The notes under the pieces: model-generated | The model's database searches: none | Seen by the model: only the letters and a program-made list of their open reading frames with translations | Told to the model about the DNA's origin: nothing | Assembly: GCA_036924085.1 (NCBI GenBank) | Contig: JAVGWX010000012.1 | Location: forward strand, 6,906,478-6,970,477 | DNA length: 64,000 nucleotides | Source: Ariolimax columbianus | Lineage: Eukaryota > Mollusca > Gastropoda > Stylommatophora > Arionidae | Direction of reading: 5' to 3' | Position numbers and translations under genes: made by a program | Part shown: in pieces, positions 25,262 to 35,599 of the stretch | Layout of the letters: each line of letters starts with the position of its first letter | Numbering within the stretch: the first letter of the stretch is position 1

Positions 25262-26372
25262 GTTCTCAATCACCCACAAAACTATGCACGGACCCATGCA
25301 AAACTCTTCGTGCACCCGCACACAACTTTTCACGGACCCACACAAAACTCTTTGCAGACCCACACACAACTCTTAGTGAAAGTATACACATTTCTTCGGG
25401 GATGCATACAAAAACCCTTCGCGAACCCACTCAAAACTCTATGTTAACGCACACACATTTTGTCATGTATCCACATAGGTCTATTTGTGAGACTTTACGT
25501 AACCATTAATGAACTCCAACAAAACTATTCGTGAACCCTTACACAGCTCTTCCTGGAAACCAAAAAACTATTCATGAACCCTTACACAACTCTTCGTGGA
25601 CCACCAACAAAACTATTCGCGAACCCTTACACAACTCTTTGTGGACCACCAGCAAAACTATTCGCGAACCCTTACACAACTCTTTGTGAACCACCAACAA
25701 AACTATTTGCGAACCCTTACACAACTCTTCGTGGACCACCAACAAAACTTTTTGCGAACCCTTACACAACTCTTCGTGGACCACCAACAAAACTATTCGC
25801 GAACCCTTACACAACTCTTTGTGGACCACCAACAAAACTATTCGCGAACCCTTACACAACTCTTTGTGAACCACCAACAAAACTATTTGTGAACCCTTAC
25901 ACAACTCTTCGTGGACCACCAACAAAACTTTTTGCGAACCCTTACACAACTCTTCGTGGACCACCAACAAAACTATTCGCGAACCCTTACACAACTCTTC
26001 GTGGACCACCAACAAAACTATTCGCGAACCCTTACACAACTCTTCGTGGACCTCCAAGAAAACTATTCACGAACCCTTTCACAACTCTTCGTGGACCTCC
26101 AAGAAAACTATTCACGAACCCTTACACAACTCTTCGTGGACCACCAACAAAACTATTCGCGAACCCTTACACAACTCTTCGTGGACCTCCAAGAAAACTA
26201 TTCACGAACCCTTACACAACTCTTCGTGGACCACCAACAAAACTATTCGCGAACCCTTACACAACTCTTCGTGGACCTCCAAGAAAACTATTCACGAACC
26301 CTTACACAACTCTTCGTGGACCACCAACAAAACTATTCGCGAACCCTTACATAACTCTCCACCGACCGCTGA
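25262..26372. repeat. 45-bp minisatellite with degenerate leader
   Basis: About 19 regular units of 45 bp from 25507, with the core GAACCCTTACACAACTCTTC. They are preceded by about 240 bp of related but irregular shorter units (CCCACACAAAACTCTT). The unit is a multiple of 3, so 276-codon, 147-codon and minus-strand 161-codon frames all stay open with a 15-residue period. Openness in three frames on both strands argues that this is not coding. Subtypes ACCACCAACAAAAC and ACCTCCAAGAAAAC alternate in the last third. Confidence 0.95.
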
Positions 26373-26499
26373 ACCTAATGGATCCTCGTAAGACTTTTGA
26401 TTGACCCCTACATCAAATCTTTGTTGACACCCACATTACTTTTCGCGTTTTTCCAAACAAAACTGTTTACCCATTTCACGCGATTCTGTGCAGACAACA

Positions 26500-26640
26500 G
26501 CCTTACTATTGGCCGACCCACACATCAGCCTTACTATTGGCCGACCCACACATCAGCCTTACTATTGGCCGACCCACACATCAGCCTTACTATTGGCCGA
26601 CCCACACATCAGCCTTACTATTGGCCGACCCACACATCAA
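26500..26640. repeat. 30-bp minisatellite, 5 near-identical units
   Basis: CACACATCAGCCTTACTATT followed by GGCCGACCCA, repeated with almost no divergence, so recently expanded. Confidence 0.95.
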
Positions 26641-26719
26641 CTCTGCCTAGTATCCACACGACTGTCCATGAACTCATACCCACATTATCCTTAGTGAAAC
26701 TGGCACTGATATCTTGGTA

Positions 26720-26985
26720 TTGAATCAGGCAGATCAGTGCTGGAAGCCAGGTAGTCAATAGACTGTGCTCTGCCTTATCTGCATATTTCCCTTGTTAACC
26801 ATTAGAAAATGTGGCACGAGGCTTCCCTGATTCGCCTATCGAACTTCCATTTGACTATTAGTAGTAAATGTGTGGGTGGTTTCGTATCTACCACTTATTA
26901 TGTCTGAGCAAGGTATATCTTTATGGTATCTAACCTCCAGAATTGTTCCTGTTGACATTTAACCTAGTCAACAGTGAATTGTCTG
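26720..26985 (+). mobile_element. dispersed repeat D2, unexpanded copy
   Basis: This stretch contains, once each and in order: a piece like the 30197-31440 unit (GCAGATCAGTGCTGGAAGCC with GGTAGTCAA), a piece like the 31498-31849 unit (ACTATTAGTAGTAAATGTGT with GGGTGG), and GACATTTAACCTAGTCAACA, comparable to TACATTTAGCCTATCCAGCT at 31889. The colinearity suggests two copies of one element, of which only the second has its segments amplified. The element class is unknown. Confidence 0.55.
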
Positions 26986-27094
26986 CACGAAGACCGTTCA
27001 TGGCTCTGCTGGCAACTCCTAACAGACGACCACAAACATATTAGTGAATCTCCTCCTGCCTCTTTCTGGACACACAATCATAATTATTTGCATA

Positions 27095-27123
27095 CCCCCC
27101 CCCCCCCCCCCCCCCCGCCCCCC
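27095..27123. repeat. poly-C tract
   Basis: Twenty-two C, one G and six more C. Homopolymer with i-motif or quadruplex potential on the two strands. Confidence 0.97.
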
Positions 27124-27529
27124 TCATACTTGAAACCATTGTATGACAAGTACCTATTAAAATATATCTGAGAAACATCTCCCCTCCCTCTTCTAATCAT
27201 GGAACCTCCCCTCCCTTCCTTCAAACGTGGAAGGAGGCCAACAAACAAGACCTTAAATGCTTCCCAGAACAAAGACGGCGAACTTTAAGGCGTTACCGCC
27301 TCGTTTCTTGTGAACCCCGTCAGCACAACTACCAGGGACAATCTACCCAGATGCGGTGTTCGGGCTTTCCAGGTCATCAGTGATACGTCACTAACCTGAT
27401 GACCCAAGAATGAGTCAGAATCTCTCAACGATGCTCTTTGTGTGTGTTCGACACAGCCTTCTGCAACCAACTTCAATGGAGAGACAGAGGTCGTCAAAAC
27501 TACAACAGCAAACCCAAAGGTGATTGCAA
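27124..27529. other. unassigned DNA
   Basis: No tandem structure and no confidently recognised coding remnant between the poly-C tract and the 46-bp array. Confidence 0.45.
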
Positions 27530-29057
27530 GTAGAGTAAAAGTAAAGGTTTGTCCCATAGTGATTACATTACTGTCGGGGGATGAAGGTAAAGGTTTGTGC
27601 CATAGTGGTTACATTACTGTCGGGGGATGAAGGTAAAGGTTTGTCCCATAGTGATTACATTACCGTCGGGGAATGAAGGTAAAGGTTTGTCCCATAGTGA
27701 TTACATTACTGTCGGGGAATGAAGGTAAAGGTTTGTGCCATAGTGGTTACATTACTGTCGGGGGATGAAGGTAAAGGTTTGTCCCATAGTGATTACATTA
27801 CCGTCGGGGAATGAAGGTAAAGGTTTGTGCAATAGTGGTTACATTACTGTCGGGGGATGAAGGTAAAGGTTTGTCCCATAGTTATTACATTACTGTCGGG
27901 GGATGAAGGTAAAGGTTTGTCCCATAGTGGTTACATTAATGTCGGGGGATGAAGGTAAAGGTTTGTCCCATAGTGGTTACATTACTGTCGGGGAATGAAG
28001 GTAAAGGTTTGTCCCATATCGGTTACATTACTGTCGGGGAATGAAGGTAAAGGTTTGTCCCATTGTGGTTACATTACTGTCGGGGAATGAAGGTAAAGGT
28101 TTGTCCCATAGCGATTACATTACTGTCGGGGAATAAAGGTAAAGCTTTGTCCCATAGCGGTTACATTACTGTCGGGGAATGAAGTAAAGATTTGTCCCAT
28201 AGTGGTTACATTATTGTCGGGGAATGAAGGTAAAGGTGTGTCCCATAGCGGTTACATTACTGTCGGGGAATAAAGGTAAAGGTTTGTCCCATAGCGGTTA
28301 CATTACTGTCAGGGAATGAAGGTAAAGGTTTGCCCCATAGTGGTTAAATTACTATCGTGTAACGAAGGTAAAGGTTTGTCCCATAGCGGTTACATTACTG
28401 TCGGGGAATGAAGGTAAAGGTTTGTCCCACAGCGGTTACATTACTGTCGGGGAATGAAGGTAAAGGTTGGTCCCATAGTGGTTACATTACTGTCGGGGAA
28501 TGAAGGTAAAGGTTTGTCCCATAGTTGTTCAATTACTGTCGGGGAATGAAGGTAAAGGTTTGTCCCATAGCGATTACATTACTGTCGGGGAATGAAGGTA
28601 AAGGTTTGTCCCATAGCGATTACATTACTGTCGGGGAATAAAGGTAAAGCTTTGTCCCATAGCGGTTACATTACTGTCGGGGAATGAAGGTAAACGTTTG
28701 TCCCATAGCGGTTACATTACTGTCGGGGAATGAAGGTAAAGGTTTGTCCCATAGTGGTTACATTACTGTCGGGGAGTGAAGGTAAAGGTTTGTTCCATAG
28801 CGGTTACATTACTGTCGGGGATTGAAGGTAAAGGTTTGTCCCATAGCGGTTACATTACTGTCGGGGAATGAAGGTAAAGGTTTGCCCCATAGTGGTTACA
28901 TTACTATCGGGGAACGAAGGTAAAGGTTTGTCCCATAGCGGTTACATTACTGTCGGGGAATGAAGGTAAAGGTTTGTCCCATAGCGGTTACATTACTGTC
29001 GGGGAATGAAGGTAAAGGTTTGTCCCATAACGGTTACACTACTGTCGGGGGATGAAG
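27530..29057. repeat. 46-bp minisatellite seeded by a SINE-like body
   Basis: About 33 units of 46 bp with the core GAAGGTAAAGGTTTGTCCCA. A single related copy (GAAGGTAAAGGTCAGTCCCA, then CAACGGGGATAAAC) lies at 62357-62402 directly before GTAAGGTAGGGTGGCCAGTT. The same flank follows the array end as GTATGAGATAGGGTTGCCAG. The array is therefore an in-place expansion of part of that dispersed element. Subtypes CATAGTGGTT, CATAGCGGTT and CATAGTGATT form blocks. Confidence 0.93.
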
Positions 29058-29232
29058 TTAGTATGCTAAGCCACAGCTTGTATGAGATAGGGTTGCCAGT
29101 TCCCTTCGTCGTATATTAGGTATCCATTTACAGCTGGATCGATTGGAACGTGACGGTGATGGGGGTTGGACCCCGTACATTTGCCGCCGTGAAATACTAG
29201 TGCTCTACCATTACCAGACAGATGTGCTAATC
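29058..29232 (-). mobile_element. tRNA-derived SINE, family 2 copy
   Basis: Read on the minus strand, a tRNA-like head has GGTAATGGTAGAGCAC (A-box region, about 29207-29222) and GGGTCCAACCCC (degenerate B box, about 29163-29174). A body follows that ends GGCAACCCTATCTCATAC. Related bodies occur at 50526-50690 and 62357-62498. The 46-bp array lies at the tail side. I found no target duplication. Confidence 0.6.
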
Positions 29233-29399
29233 CAAATAAAAGAGATGGTCATACTGGTGTTGCTGCTATAGTTCCGAATTGCCTGGGATTCTCCTTTCTG
29301 GCACGTTATGTCCGTGCCTCAATGGATGAACTATTGTTCATACAATAACATCGGTTAGCAGCACTTTTTTCTAGACGAAGCTTTTTAGCAGTGAACGAG
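29233..29399. other. short unassigned spacer
   Basis: Nothing recognised between the SINE head and the 32-bp array. Confidence 0.4.
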
Positions 29400-30035
29400 A
29401 ATGTAGGTCTATATGGAGAAGTGATTTTTATAGCCGTAATAGCGCTTATGTCTGTATGGGGAAGTGTTTTTAGAGCGTAGGTCTGTATGGGGAAGTGTTT
29501 TTTAGAGCTTAGGTCTGTATGGGGAAGTGTTGTTTAGAGCTTAGGTCTGTATGTGGAAGTGTTTTTAGAGCTTAGGTCTGTATGAGGAAGTGTTTTGTAA
29601 AGCTTAGTTCTGTATGGGGAAGTTTTTAGAGCTTAGATCTGTATGGTGAAGTGTCTTTTAGAGCTTAGATCTGTATGGGGAAGTGTTTTTTAGAGCTTAG
29701 GTCTGTATAGAGAAGTGTTTTTTATAGCTTAGGTCTGTATGGGGAAATGTTTTTTAGAGCAAAGGTCTGTATGGGGAAATGTTTTTTAGAGCATAGGTCT
29801 GTATGAGAAAGTTTTTTAGAGATTAGGTATGTGTGGGGGAGAGTTTTTTCAAGCTTAGGTCTAAATGTGAAATTTTTTTAGTGCTTACGTCTGTTTGGGG
29901 GATTTTTTTTAAAGCTTAGATCTGTATGGGGAAGTGTTTTTTAGAGCTTAGGTCTGTATGGGGCAGTGTTTTTAGAGATAAGGTCTGTATGGGGGAGTGT
30001 TTTTATGTATGTAATAGAGCTTAGATCTGTACGGG
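29400..30035. repeat. 32/33-bp diverged minisatellite
   Basis: About 18 units with the core GGTCTGTATGGGGAAGTGTT followed by a T-run of variable length and AGAGCTTA. The indels lie mostly in the T-run. The array is older than its neighbours. Confidence 0.9.
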
Positions 30036-30196
30036 GGAGTGTTTGGGAGGGCTGTAAAATAGTTTAAGCCTGAAGACTGATAATGTTGTATGCTTCAAAT
30101 GTTATATTCTTCCTCTTTTTCTTGCGCTTACAGGCGCTATCTTGTATACATTCGAAGGAAAGCAGCAGTAGTCTGGGGTTACACACATCCTGGTAT

Positions 30197-31440
30197 CTAG
30201 TCAGTCAGATCAGTGCCTGATGCCAGCTAGTCAGTCAGATCAGTGCCTGATACCAGCTAGTCAGTCAGATCAGTGCCTGATGTCAGCTAGTCAGTCAGAT
30301 CAGTGCCTGATGCCAGCTAGTCAGTCAGATCAGTGCCTGATGCCAGCTAGTCAGTCAGATCAGTGCCTGATGTCAGCTAGTCAGTCAGATCAGTGCCTGA
30401 TGTCAGCTAGTCAGTCGGATCAGTGCCTGATGCCAGCTAGTCAGTCAGATCAATGCCTGTTGTCAGCTAGTCAGTCAGATCAGTGCCTGATGTCAGCTAG
30501 TCAGTCAGATCAGTGCATAGTGTCAGCTAGTCAGTCAGATCAGTGCCTGATGTCAGCTAGTCAGTCAGATCAGTGCCTGATGTCAGCTAGTCAAAAGCAG
30601 TGCCTGATGTCAGCTAGTCAAGAGCAGTACCTGATGTCAGCTAGTCAAGAGCAGTGCCTGATGTCAGCTAGTCAGTCAGATCAGTGCCTGATGTCAGCTA
30701 GTCAGTCAGATCAGTGCCTGATGTCAGCTAGTCAAGAGCAGTGCCTGATGTCAGCTAGTCAAGAGCAGTGCCTGATGTCAGCTAGTCAGTCAGATCAGTG
30801 CCTGATGTCAGCTAGTCAGTCAGATCAGTGCCTGGTGTCAGCTAGTCAGTCAGATCAGTGCCTGATGTCAGCAAGTCAGTCAGATCTGTGCCTGATGTCC
30901 GCTAGTCAGTCAGATCAGTGCCTGATGTCAGCTAGTCAGTCAGATCAGTGCCTGATGTCAGCTAGTCAAGAGAAGTGCCTGATGTCAGCTAGTCAGTCAG
31001 ATCAGTGCCTGATGTCAGCTAGTCAGTCAGATCAGTGCCTGGTATCAGCTAGTCAGTCAGATCAGTGCCTGATGTCAGCTAGTCAAGAGCAGTGCCTGAT
31101 GTCAGCTAGTCAAGAGCAGTGCCTGATGCCAGCCAGTCAGTCAGATCAGTGCCTGGTGTCAGCTAGTCAGTCAGATCAGTGCCTGATGTCAGCTTGTCAG
31201 TCAGATCAGTGCCTGATGTTAGCTAGTCAGTCAGATCAGTGCTTGATGTCAGCTAGTCAGTCAGATCAGTGCCTGATGTCAGCTAGTCAAGAGCAGTGTC
31301 TGATGTCAGCTAATCAGGAGCAGTGCCTGATGTCAGCTAGTCAGTCAGATCAGTGCCTGATGTCAGCTAGTCAAGAGCAGTGCCTGATGTCAGCTAGTCA
31401 GTCAGATCAGTGCCTGATGCCAACTAGTAAAGAACAGCTA
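30197..31440. repeat. 30/27-bp minisatellite in dispersed repeat D2
   Basis: About 43 units of 30 bp with the core CAGATCAGTGCCTGATGTCA; a subset are 27 bp (TCAAGAGCAGTGCC in place of TCAGTCAGATCAGTGCC). Every length change is a multiple of 3, so one plus-strand frame (30220-31476) stays open for 418 codons with the decapeptide period ASQSDQCLMS. The frame has no signal peptide or recognised domain before or after, and its start is simply the first ATG in the array. Confidence 0.93.
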
Positions 31441-31476
31441 TTCTTGTGTTCTGCAGAATCATCTGGTCGACAGTAA
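30220..31476 (+). CDS. open frame through the 30/27-bp array, doubtful gene
   Basis: This 418-codon frame consists of about 41 copies of ASQSDQCLMS or the shortened ASQEQCLMS, followed by a unique tail ending SAESSGRQ-stop. All indels keep the frame, and the other two frames contain TGA or TAG in most units. Against coding: variation includes changes at all codon positions, there is no N-terminal unique region (the frame is closed by TAG at 30169-30171), and the region is flanked by transposon-like DNA. I consider it most likely a non-coding minisatellite, listed because it is the longest open frame outside the LINEs. Confidence 0.12.
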   Translation: MPASQSDQCLIPASQSDQCLMSASQSDQCLMPASQSDQCLMPASQSDQCLMSASQSDQCLMSASQSDQCLMPASQSDQCLLSASQSDQCLMSASQSDQCIVSASQSDQCLMSASQSDQCLMSASQKQCLMSASQEQYLMSASQEQCLMSASQSDQCLMSASQSDQCLMSASQEQCLMSASQEQCLMSASQSDQCLMSASQSDQCLVSASQSDQCLMSASQSDLCLMSASQSDQCLMSASQSDQCLMSASQEKCLMSASQSDQCLMSASQSDQCLVSASQSDQCLMSASQEQCLMSASQEQCLMPASQSDQCLVSASQSDQCLMSACQSDQCLMLASQSDQCLMSASQSDQCLMSASQEQCLMSANQEQCLMSASQSDQCLMSASQEQCLMSASQSDQCLMPTSKEQLFLCSAESSGRQ

Positions 31477-31497
31477 GGATAAGCCGCCCCGCGTCGT

Positions 31498-31849
31498 CCT
31501 TTGTTTTTCCTTGTGGCTCATGTGTGGCTATTAGTAGTAAGTCTGCGGGTGGATTTCTTGTTTGTTCTTGTGGCTCATGTGTGGTTATTAGTGTTAAGTC
31601 AGTGGGTGGATTTCTTGTTTGTCCTTGTGGCTCATGTGTTGTTATTAGTGGTAAGTCTGTGGGTGGTTTCCAGTTTGTCCTTGTGGCTCATGTGTGGCTA
31701 TTAGTGGTAAGTCTGTGGGTGGATTTCTTGTTTGTCCTTGTGGCTCATGTGTGGCTATTAGTGGTAAGTCTGTGGGTGGATTTCTTGTTTGTCCTTGTGG
31801 CTCATGTGTGGCTATTAGTGGTAAGTATGTGGGTAGATTTCTAGGGGCG
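31498..31849. repeat. 57-bp minisatellite in dispersed repeat D2
   Basis: About six units of 57 bp with the core CTTGTGGCTCATGTGTGGCT and GTAAGTCTGTGGGTGG. A related single copy is at about 26852-26880. It follows the 30/27-bp array after 58 bp. Confidence 0.9.
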
Positions 31850-33150
31850 ATACACCACTGATGCGTCCAGCCTGTAGGACCCCGGTTTACATTTAGCCTA
31901 TCCAGCTGTGTAGGAGCGTTACTTTGACGTTGACTCTGATGATACTGGTAACATTTTCATTGTGTGATGTCTTGCTGCAGGGCGCTTCACGCCATTATAT
32001 ATAGCAGGTTTATCAACATATATAATAGCTTGGATTTCCACAAAACTTGGTAGGTTTCAGGGGTCAACTGCTATATTTCCAAAGAAGCGGTGTCAGTCAT
32101 AATATATTTTTAACACTAGAGCTTGTCCATGAATAGCACATTTAAGAAACAGATGTCAGTTCTCTATTCAGCTAATTTGGGCACACGTGTAGCGAATGTT
32201 CAGCTATAATTATACCAGTGCCACGAAAACATTCGTCAGTAGTTCATACATCGTACTTTACTGAACATTTGATATCTTATTCTTATGTGGCCTGTGTCGG
32301 GTCTACAAATTACCACCTGTTCACTTGTGTAGAGCTGATAATATGCATGATTTGGTTGTTTTTATCCTTCCAACCTGGTCCTGTACCAACAGCTGGTAAA
32401 CTGTCTGAACTCTTCATCTGGTATGCGTATACTAGAATTATCCTGTCAATAACGACGAACGTTTTTAGATGTCAATTAAAATAAATTATAATAGGTTTTT
32501 ACCATATAACTTTGTACAAACAATTCCGGCCATCTGGATGTCAGGAATAAATATTACTGCACACCATATTTAATTCAAGGCAAAGTCAGAGATCAATGAC
32601 ATATATTCGATAAAGGTTTTATAGATAAGAATTAACAAGTGAAAAGATTTTAATCATACAACTTTAAGAAGAGAAAATTCCCGTCAGCCTAAAGATTTCT
32701 AAATTTTCCACGGCGAGGATTATGGGTATTAATTATATGAGTGAATGATGAGGATCAAATAGTACTGTGACAGACAACAACCGGACCTGGAAGTGATGTC
32801 GATACATGGCCATAATTATGGTTAAGGCAACGTTCCAGCTTTCGTCGACCAGATGTTAGCCTGTACAGTAACAAGGACGTCACAACGATATGTACTCAAC
32901 TGTATCAATAGCTATTTTGTACGCTCGATCTGAATCACTGCAGGTCTATGTCGTCAGTTTCACAGTACCGTAACCAGCGCACACATTGTCGCTTGCCTCG
33001 ATGTGCCTTCGACCACCTCCTCTGACGTAACAAACGGCCTAACAGCGACATATGAAACACACTTGGCCTAATGAAGGTAACTGTCCGCTTTAAAAGTACT
33101 GAACGGCACAAGATGGTAGAAATATACAGACATTAAGTTATGTAGACCTG
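31850..33150. other. unassigned DNA
   Basis: The first 80 bp (to about 31930) resemble 26930-26985 and close the D2 copy. The rest is AT-rich with no recognisable gene, array or RNA. Confidence 0.45.
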
Positions 33151-33154
33151 TCTC

Positions 33155-33300
33155 CAGTTGCCTTAAGTCTGAATAAGTGGTGTTACAGTATTGTCTGTTT
33201 GACTAAATGGTGTTACCGTATTGCCTGTTTGACTAAGTGGTGTTACAATATTGCCTGTTTGACGAAGTGGTCTTACAGTGTTGACGGTTTTACTAGCAAT
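33155..33300. repeat. 30-bp minisatellite, short sister of the 38107 array
   Basis: Four to five diverged units with GTTTGACTAAGTGGTGTTAC and AGTATTGCCT. The unit aligns with GTTTGAATAAGTTGTCTTAC and AGTGTTAACG of the longer array at 38107-38745. Confidence 0.75.
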
Positions 33301-33785
33301 TTAGCCTTGCAGTTTTTCATCCAATCTTAAACATATGTCAATATATAGTAGTCCTGTTGATCGATGAATAGATAAATCAATTAACGACTAATCAATCGAT
33401 TACTACCTCTGGCACTGCTGTAATCCTACAATCTAAAAATAGCTTGCCACAATCCGGACCCGTTGCTGTGCTGTCATCTATATTTAGCTTTGGCAGGTAG
33501 CAGGTAAGTTTGCAAGGTAAACATGTTAATAAAAATGGGCGCTACTCTGTAGCCATTTCGTGTATGTGATTAGCTCGGGCTTCTGGTCTGGACTAAGCTG
33601 CTTTAAGTTCAGTTTATGTAAAGGCCAAGAAGTTGACCAGGTGCTGTTATATGAACAAATGTGAAATTCGTGATCAAGGCTACCTCATTCAATTATAATT
33701 ATTGACAAGGTCAGGAGGTTATAAAGGATCAGCCACTGGAGCTAGTGTAACGAAGAGAAACCAGACCACCACATCAACGTCTGTC
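33301..33785. other. unassigned DNA
   Basis: No repeat or coding remnant recognised. Confidence 0.4.
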
Positions 33786-33849
33786 GCTTAGAGGTCAAAG
33801 AGTGTACTGTCAAGCGATGCATCGACACTAGGAGACCACATTAAGGTTA

Positions 33850-35372
33850 ATAATAATAGCTGTCCATCGTTATCGATGAGGACCGACATCATCCTTGTCA
33901 CAGATTTCCCTGTTGGGTGTGGGTGCGCATGTGGCTGAACAGGCCAATGCGAGCACGAAAATATCTGCTACATATCGGGCACACGAGGTTTGTAGAAGGG
34001 GATGGTGTTCCCGCTGCTCGGGATTTCCGCGTCTCTCGTCTGTTCTGAGCTTTCACAACACGGTCATCTTCACCGGCAGCTACACCCGATTTGACTGCGC
34101 TTCTCCAGTCAGATCTGTTTTGTGCAAGACATTCCCATGTGTCGATGTCTATATGGCAACTTTTTAGTGAGTCCTTAAGACCGTCTTTAAAACGTTTCTT
34201 TGGGCGCCCTCTCTCGCGCCATCCCTCTCTCAGCTCGCCGTAGAGAAGCTTCTTTGGGAGCCGCTCGTCTGACATACGGACGAGGTGTCCGGCCCATCCT
34301 AGTCGTGCTTTTTCTAGCAGTGCATGGATGCTGGGCATGTTAGCCCTCGAGAGAACCTCGATGTCAGTGACACGATCTTGCCATCGGATGTGGAATATTC
34401 GCCTCAGGCAACCTGTGTGGAAGTGGTTTAACCTCCTTGCATGTCCAGAGTATACAGTCCAGCTTTCGCAAGCGAATAGTAGGGTTAGAATGATGGTTGC
34501 ACGGTAGACTTTGAGTTTGGTCTTGACGCTGATGCCACGACGTGCCCAGACCATCGAGCGCATTCTACCAAAGGCTGTGCTGGCCTTTGCTATTCTGCTT
34601 GCCACCTCATCGTCTAGGCTGACAGATCTTGACAGCGTGCTGCCCAGATATGTGAATTTGTCTACGGCATTCAACGTCTGCCCGCTGACTGTAGTCTCTG
34701 GTTTTGTGTACGGCATGCCTGGTGCTGGCTGGTACATGACCTCTGTTTTTTTGGCATTTATGGTCAGGCCAAAATTTTTGCATGCGGCAGAGAACTGGTC
34801 CATTCCAACCTGCATGTTTAGTTCTGAGCTGCTCATTAGAGCGCAGTCGTCAGCAAATACAAGTTCCCTGATTATATCGCCAGCCACTTTGGTTTTGGCC
34901 TTCATTCTTCTGGAATTGAGTAACTTGCCATCTGTGCGGTACTTTATGGGTATTCCAAGCTCCAATGATCTGAAGGCGTCTGTCATCGTGGCCGCGAACA
35001 TCATGCTGAACAAAGTCGGGGCGAGTACACATCCTTGTTTTACTCCGTTCGATACTAGAAACGTTTTAGAGATTGCACCGCTGTCCAGTACACGAGCACA
35101 CATGCCTTCGTGTAGCTGTTTCACCATTGTTATGAACTTGTTGGGGCAGCCAAACTTAGACATTATCATCCACAGCCCTCCTCTGTTTACTGTATCAAAT
35201 GCCTTTGTCAAATCAATAAATGTGGTGTACAAGGCCTGATTTTGTTCTCGACACTTCTCTTGTACTTGGCGAGCGGCAAAAATCATGTCCACTGTTCTTC
35301 TTCCGGCTCTGAATCCACATTGGCTTTCTGGGAGGTGGTGGCTTTGTTCAAGGTGTTTGTTGAGCCTGTTTA
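33850..35372 (-). mobile_element. young 5'-truncated LINE with zinc-finger tail
   Basis: A 1523-bp insertion is bounded by a perfect 15-bp target-site duplication, ACCACATTAAGGTTA, at 33835-33849 and 35373-35387. Its 3' end carries a short ATT-type tail (33850-33859). The insertion lies inside one unit of a 90-bp tandem repeat. The truncated 5' end begins within the RT domain, as expected from incomplete target-primed reverse transcription. The intact frame and perfect duplication indicate a recent event. Confidence 0.93.
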
Positions 35373-35379
35373 ACCACAT
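33898..35379 (-). CDS. LINE ORF2, RT domain to C2H2 zinc finger, open
   Basis: A 493-codon frame without a stop. RT motifs in order are LPESQCGFRAGRRTVDMIF (near residue 17), FIDLTKAFDTVNRGGLW (motif A, near 54), VKQGCVLAPTLFSMMF (motif B, near 115) and VFADDCALMSS with the catalytic FADD (minus strand, 34846-34857). The thumb (FTYLGSTLSRS) and a connector with WAGHLVRMSDERLPKKLLYG, GRPKKRFKD and a RSDWRS block follow. The C-terminus is CPICSRYFRARIGLFSHMRT plus His, a C2H2 finger. The native start is lost: the ATG used lies in the duplicated target DNA, so the endonuclease and RT N-terminus are missing and the copy cannot be autonomous. The layout fits RTE-like or related non-LTR elements; clade assignment by eye is tentative. 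A 242-codon frame on the opposite strand is its shadow. Confidence 0.9.
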   Translation of the reverse strand: MWLNRLNKHLEQSHHLPESQCGFRAGRRTVDMIFAARQVQEKCREQNQALYTTFIDLTKAFDTVNRGGLWMIMSKFGCPNKFITMVKQLHEGMCARVLDSGAISKTFLVSNGVKQGCVLAPTLFSMMFAATMTDAFRSLELGIPIKYRTDGKLLNSRRMKAKTKVAGDIIRELVFADDCALMSSSELNMQVGMDQFSAACKNFGLTINAKKTEVMYQPAPGMPYTKPETTVSGQTLNAVDKFTYLGSTLSRSVSLDDEVASRIAKASTAFGRMRSMVWARRGISVKTKLKVYRATIILTLLFACESWTVYSGHARRLNHFHTGCLRRIFHIRWQDRVTDIEVLSRANMPSIHALLEKARLGWAGHLVRMSDERLPKKLLYGELREGWRERGRPKKRFKDGLKDSLKSCHIDIDTWECLAQNRSDWRSAVKSGVAAGEDDRVVKAQNRRETRKSRAAGTPSPSTNLVCPICSRYFRARIGLFSHMRTHTQQGNL

Positions 35380-35599
35380 TAAGGTTACTGTACAGTAATT
35401 TGTCCGTATATAAACTTAGAGATCCAAGAGTGTACTGTCAAGCGATGCATCAACACTAGGAGACCACATTAAGGTTACTGTACAGTAATGTGTCCGAATA
35501 TAAACTTAGAGGTCAAAGAGGGTACTGTCAAGCGATGCATCAACACTAGGAGACCACATCAAGGTTACTGTACAGTAATGTGTCCGAATATAAACAAAG

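Larger units (their letters stand above)
33786..35595. repeat. 90-bp tandem repeat interrupted by a LINE
   Basis: Units containing GTACTGTCAAGCGATGCATC and GAGACCACATTAAGGTTACT lie at 33786-33849 and again from 35373 to 35595, spaced 90 bp (AAGGTTACTG at 35381, 35471 and 35561). Removing 33850-35372 and one copy of the 15-bp duplication restores about three uninterrupted units. Confidence 0.9.

Noticed and set aside
25574..26404. 276-codon repetitive protein
   Set aside because: The 45-bp unit is divisible by 3, so frames are open on both strands. There is no unique N- or C-terminal domain.
34511..35239. 242-codon frame on the plus strand
   Set aside because: It is the antisense shadow of the LINE RT frame, which has recognisable motifs in order.
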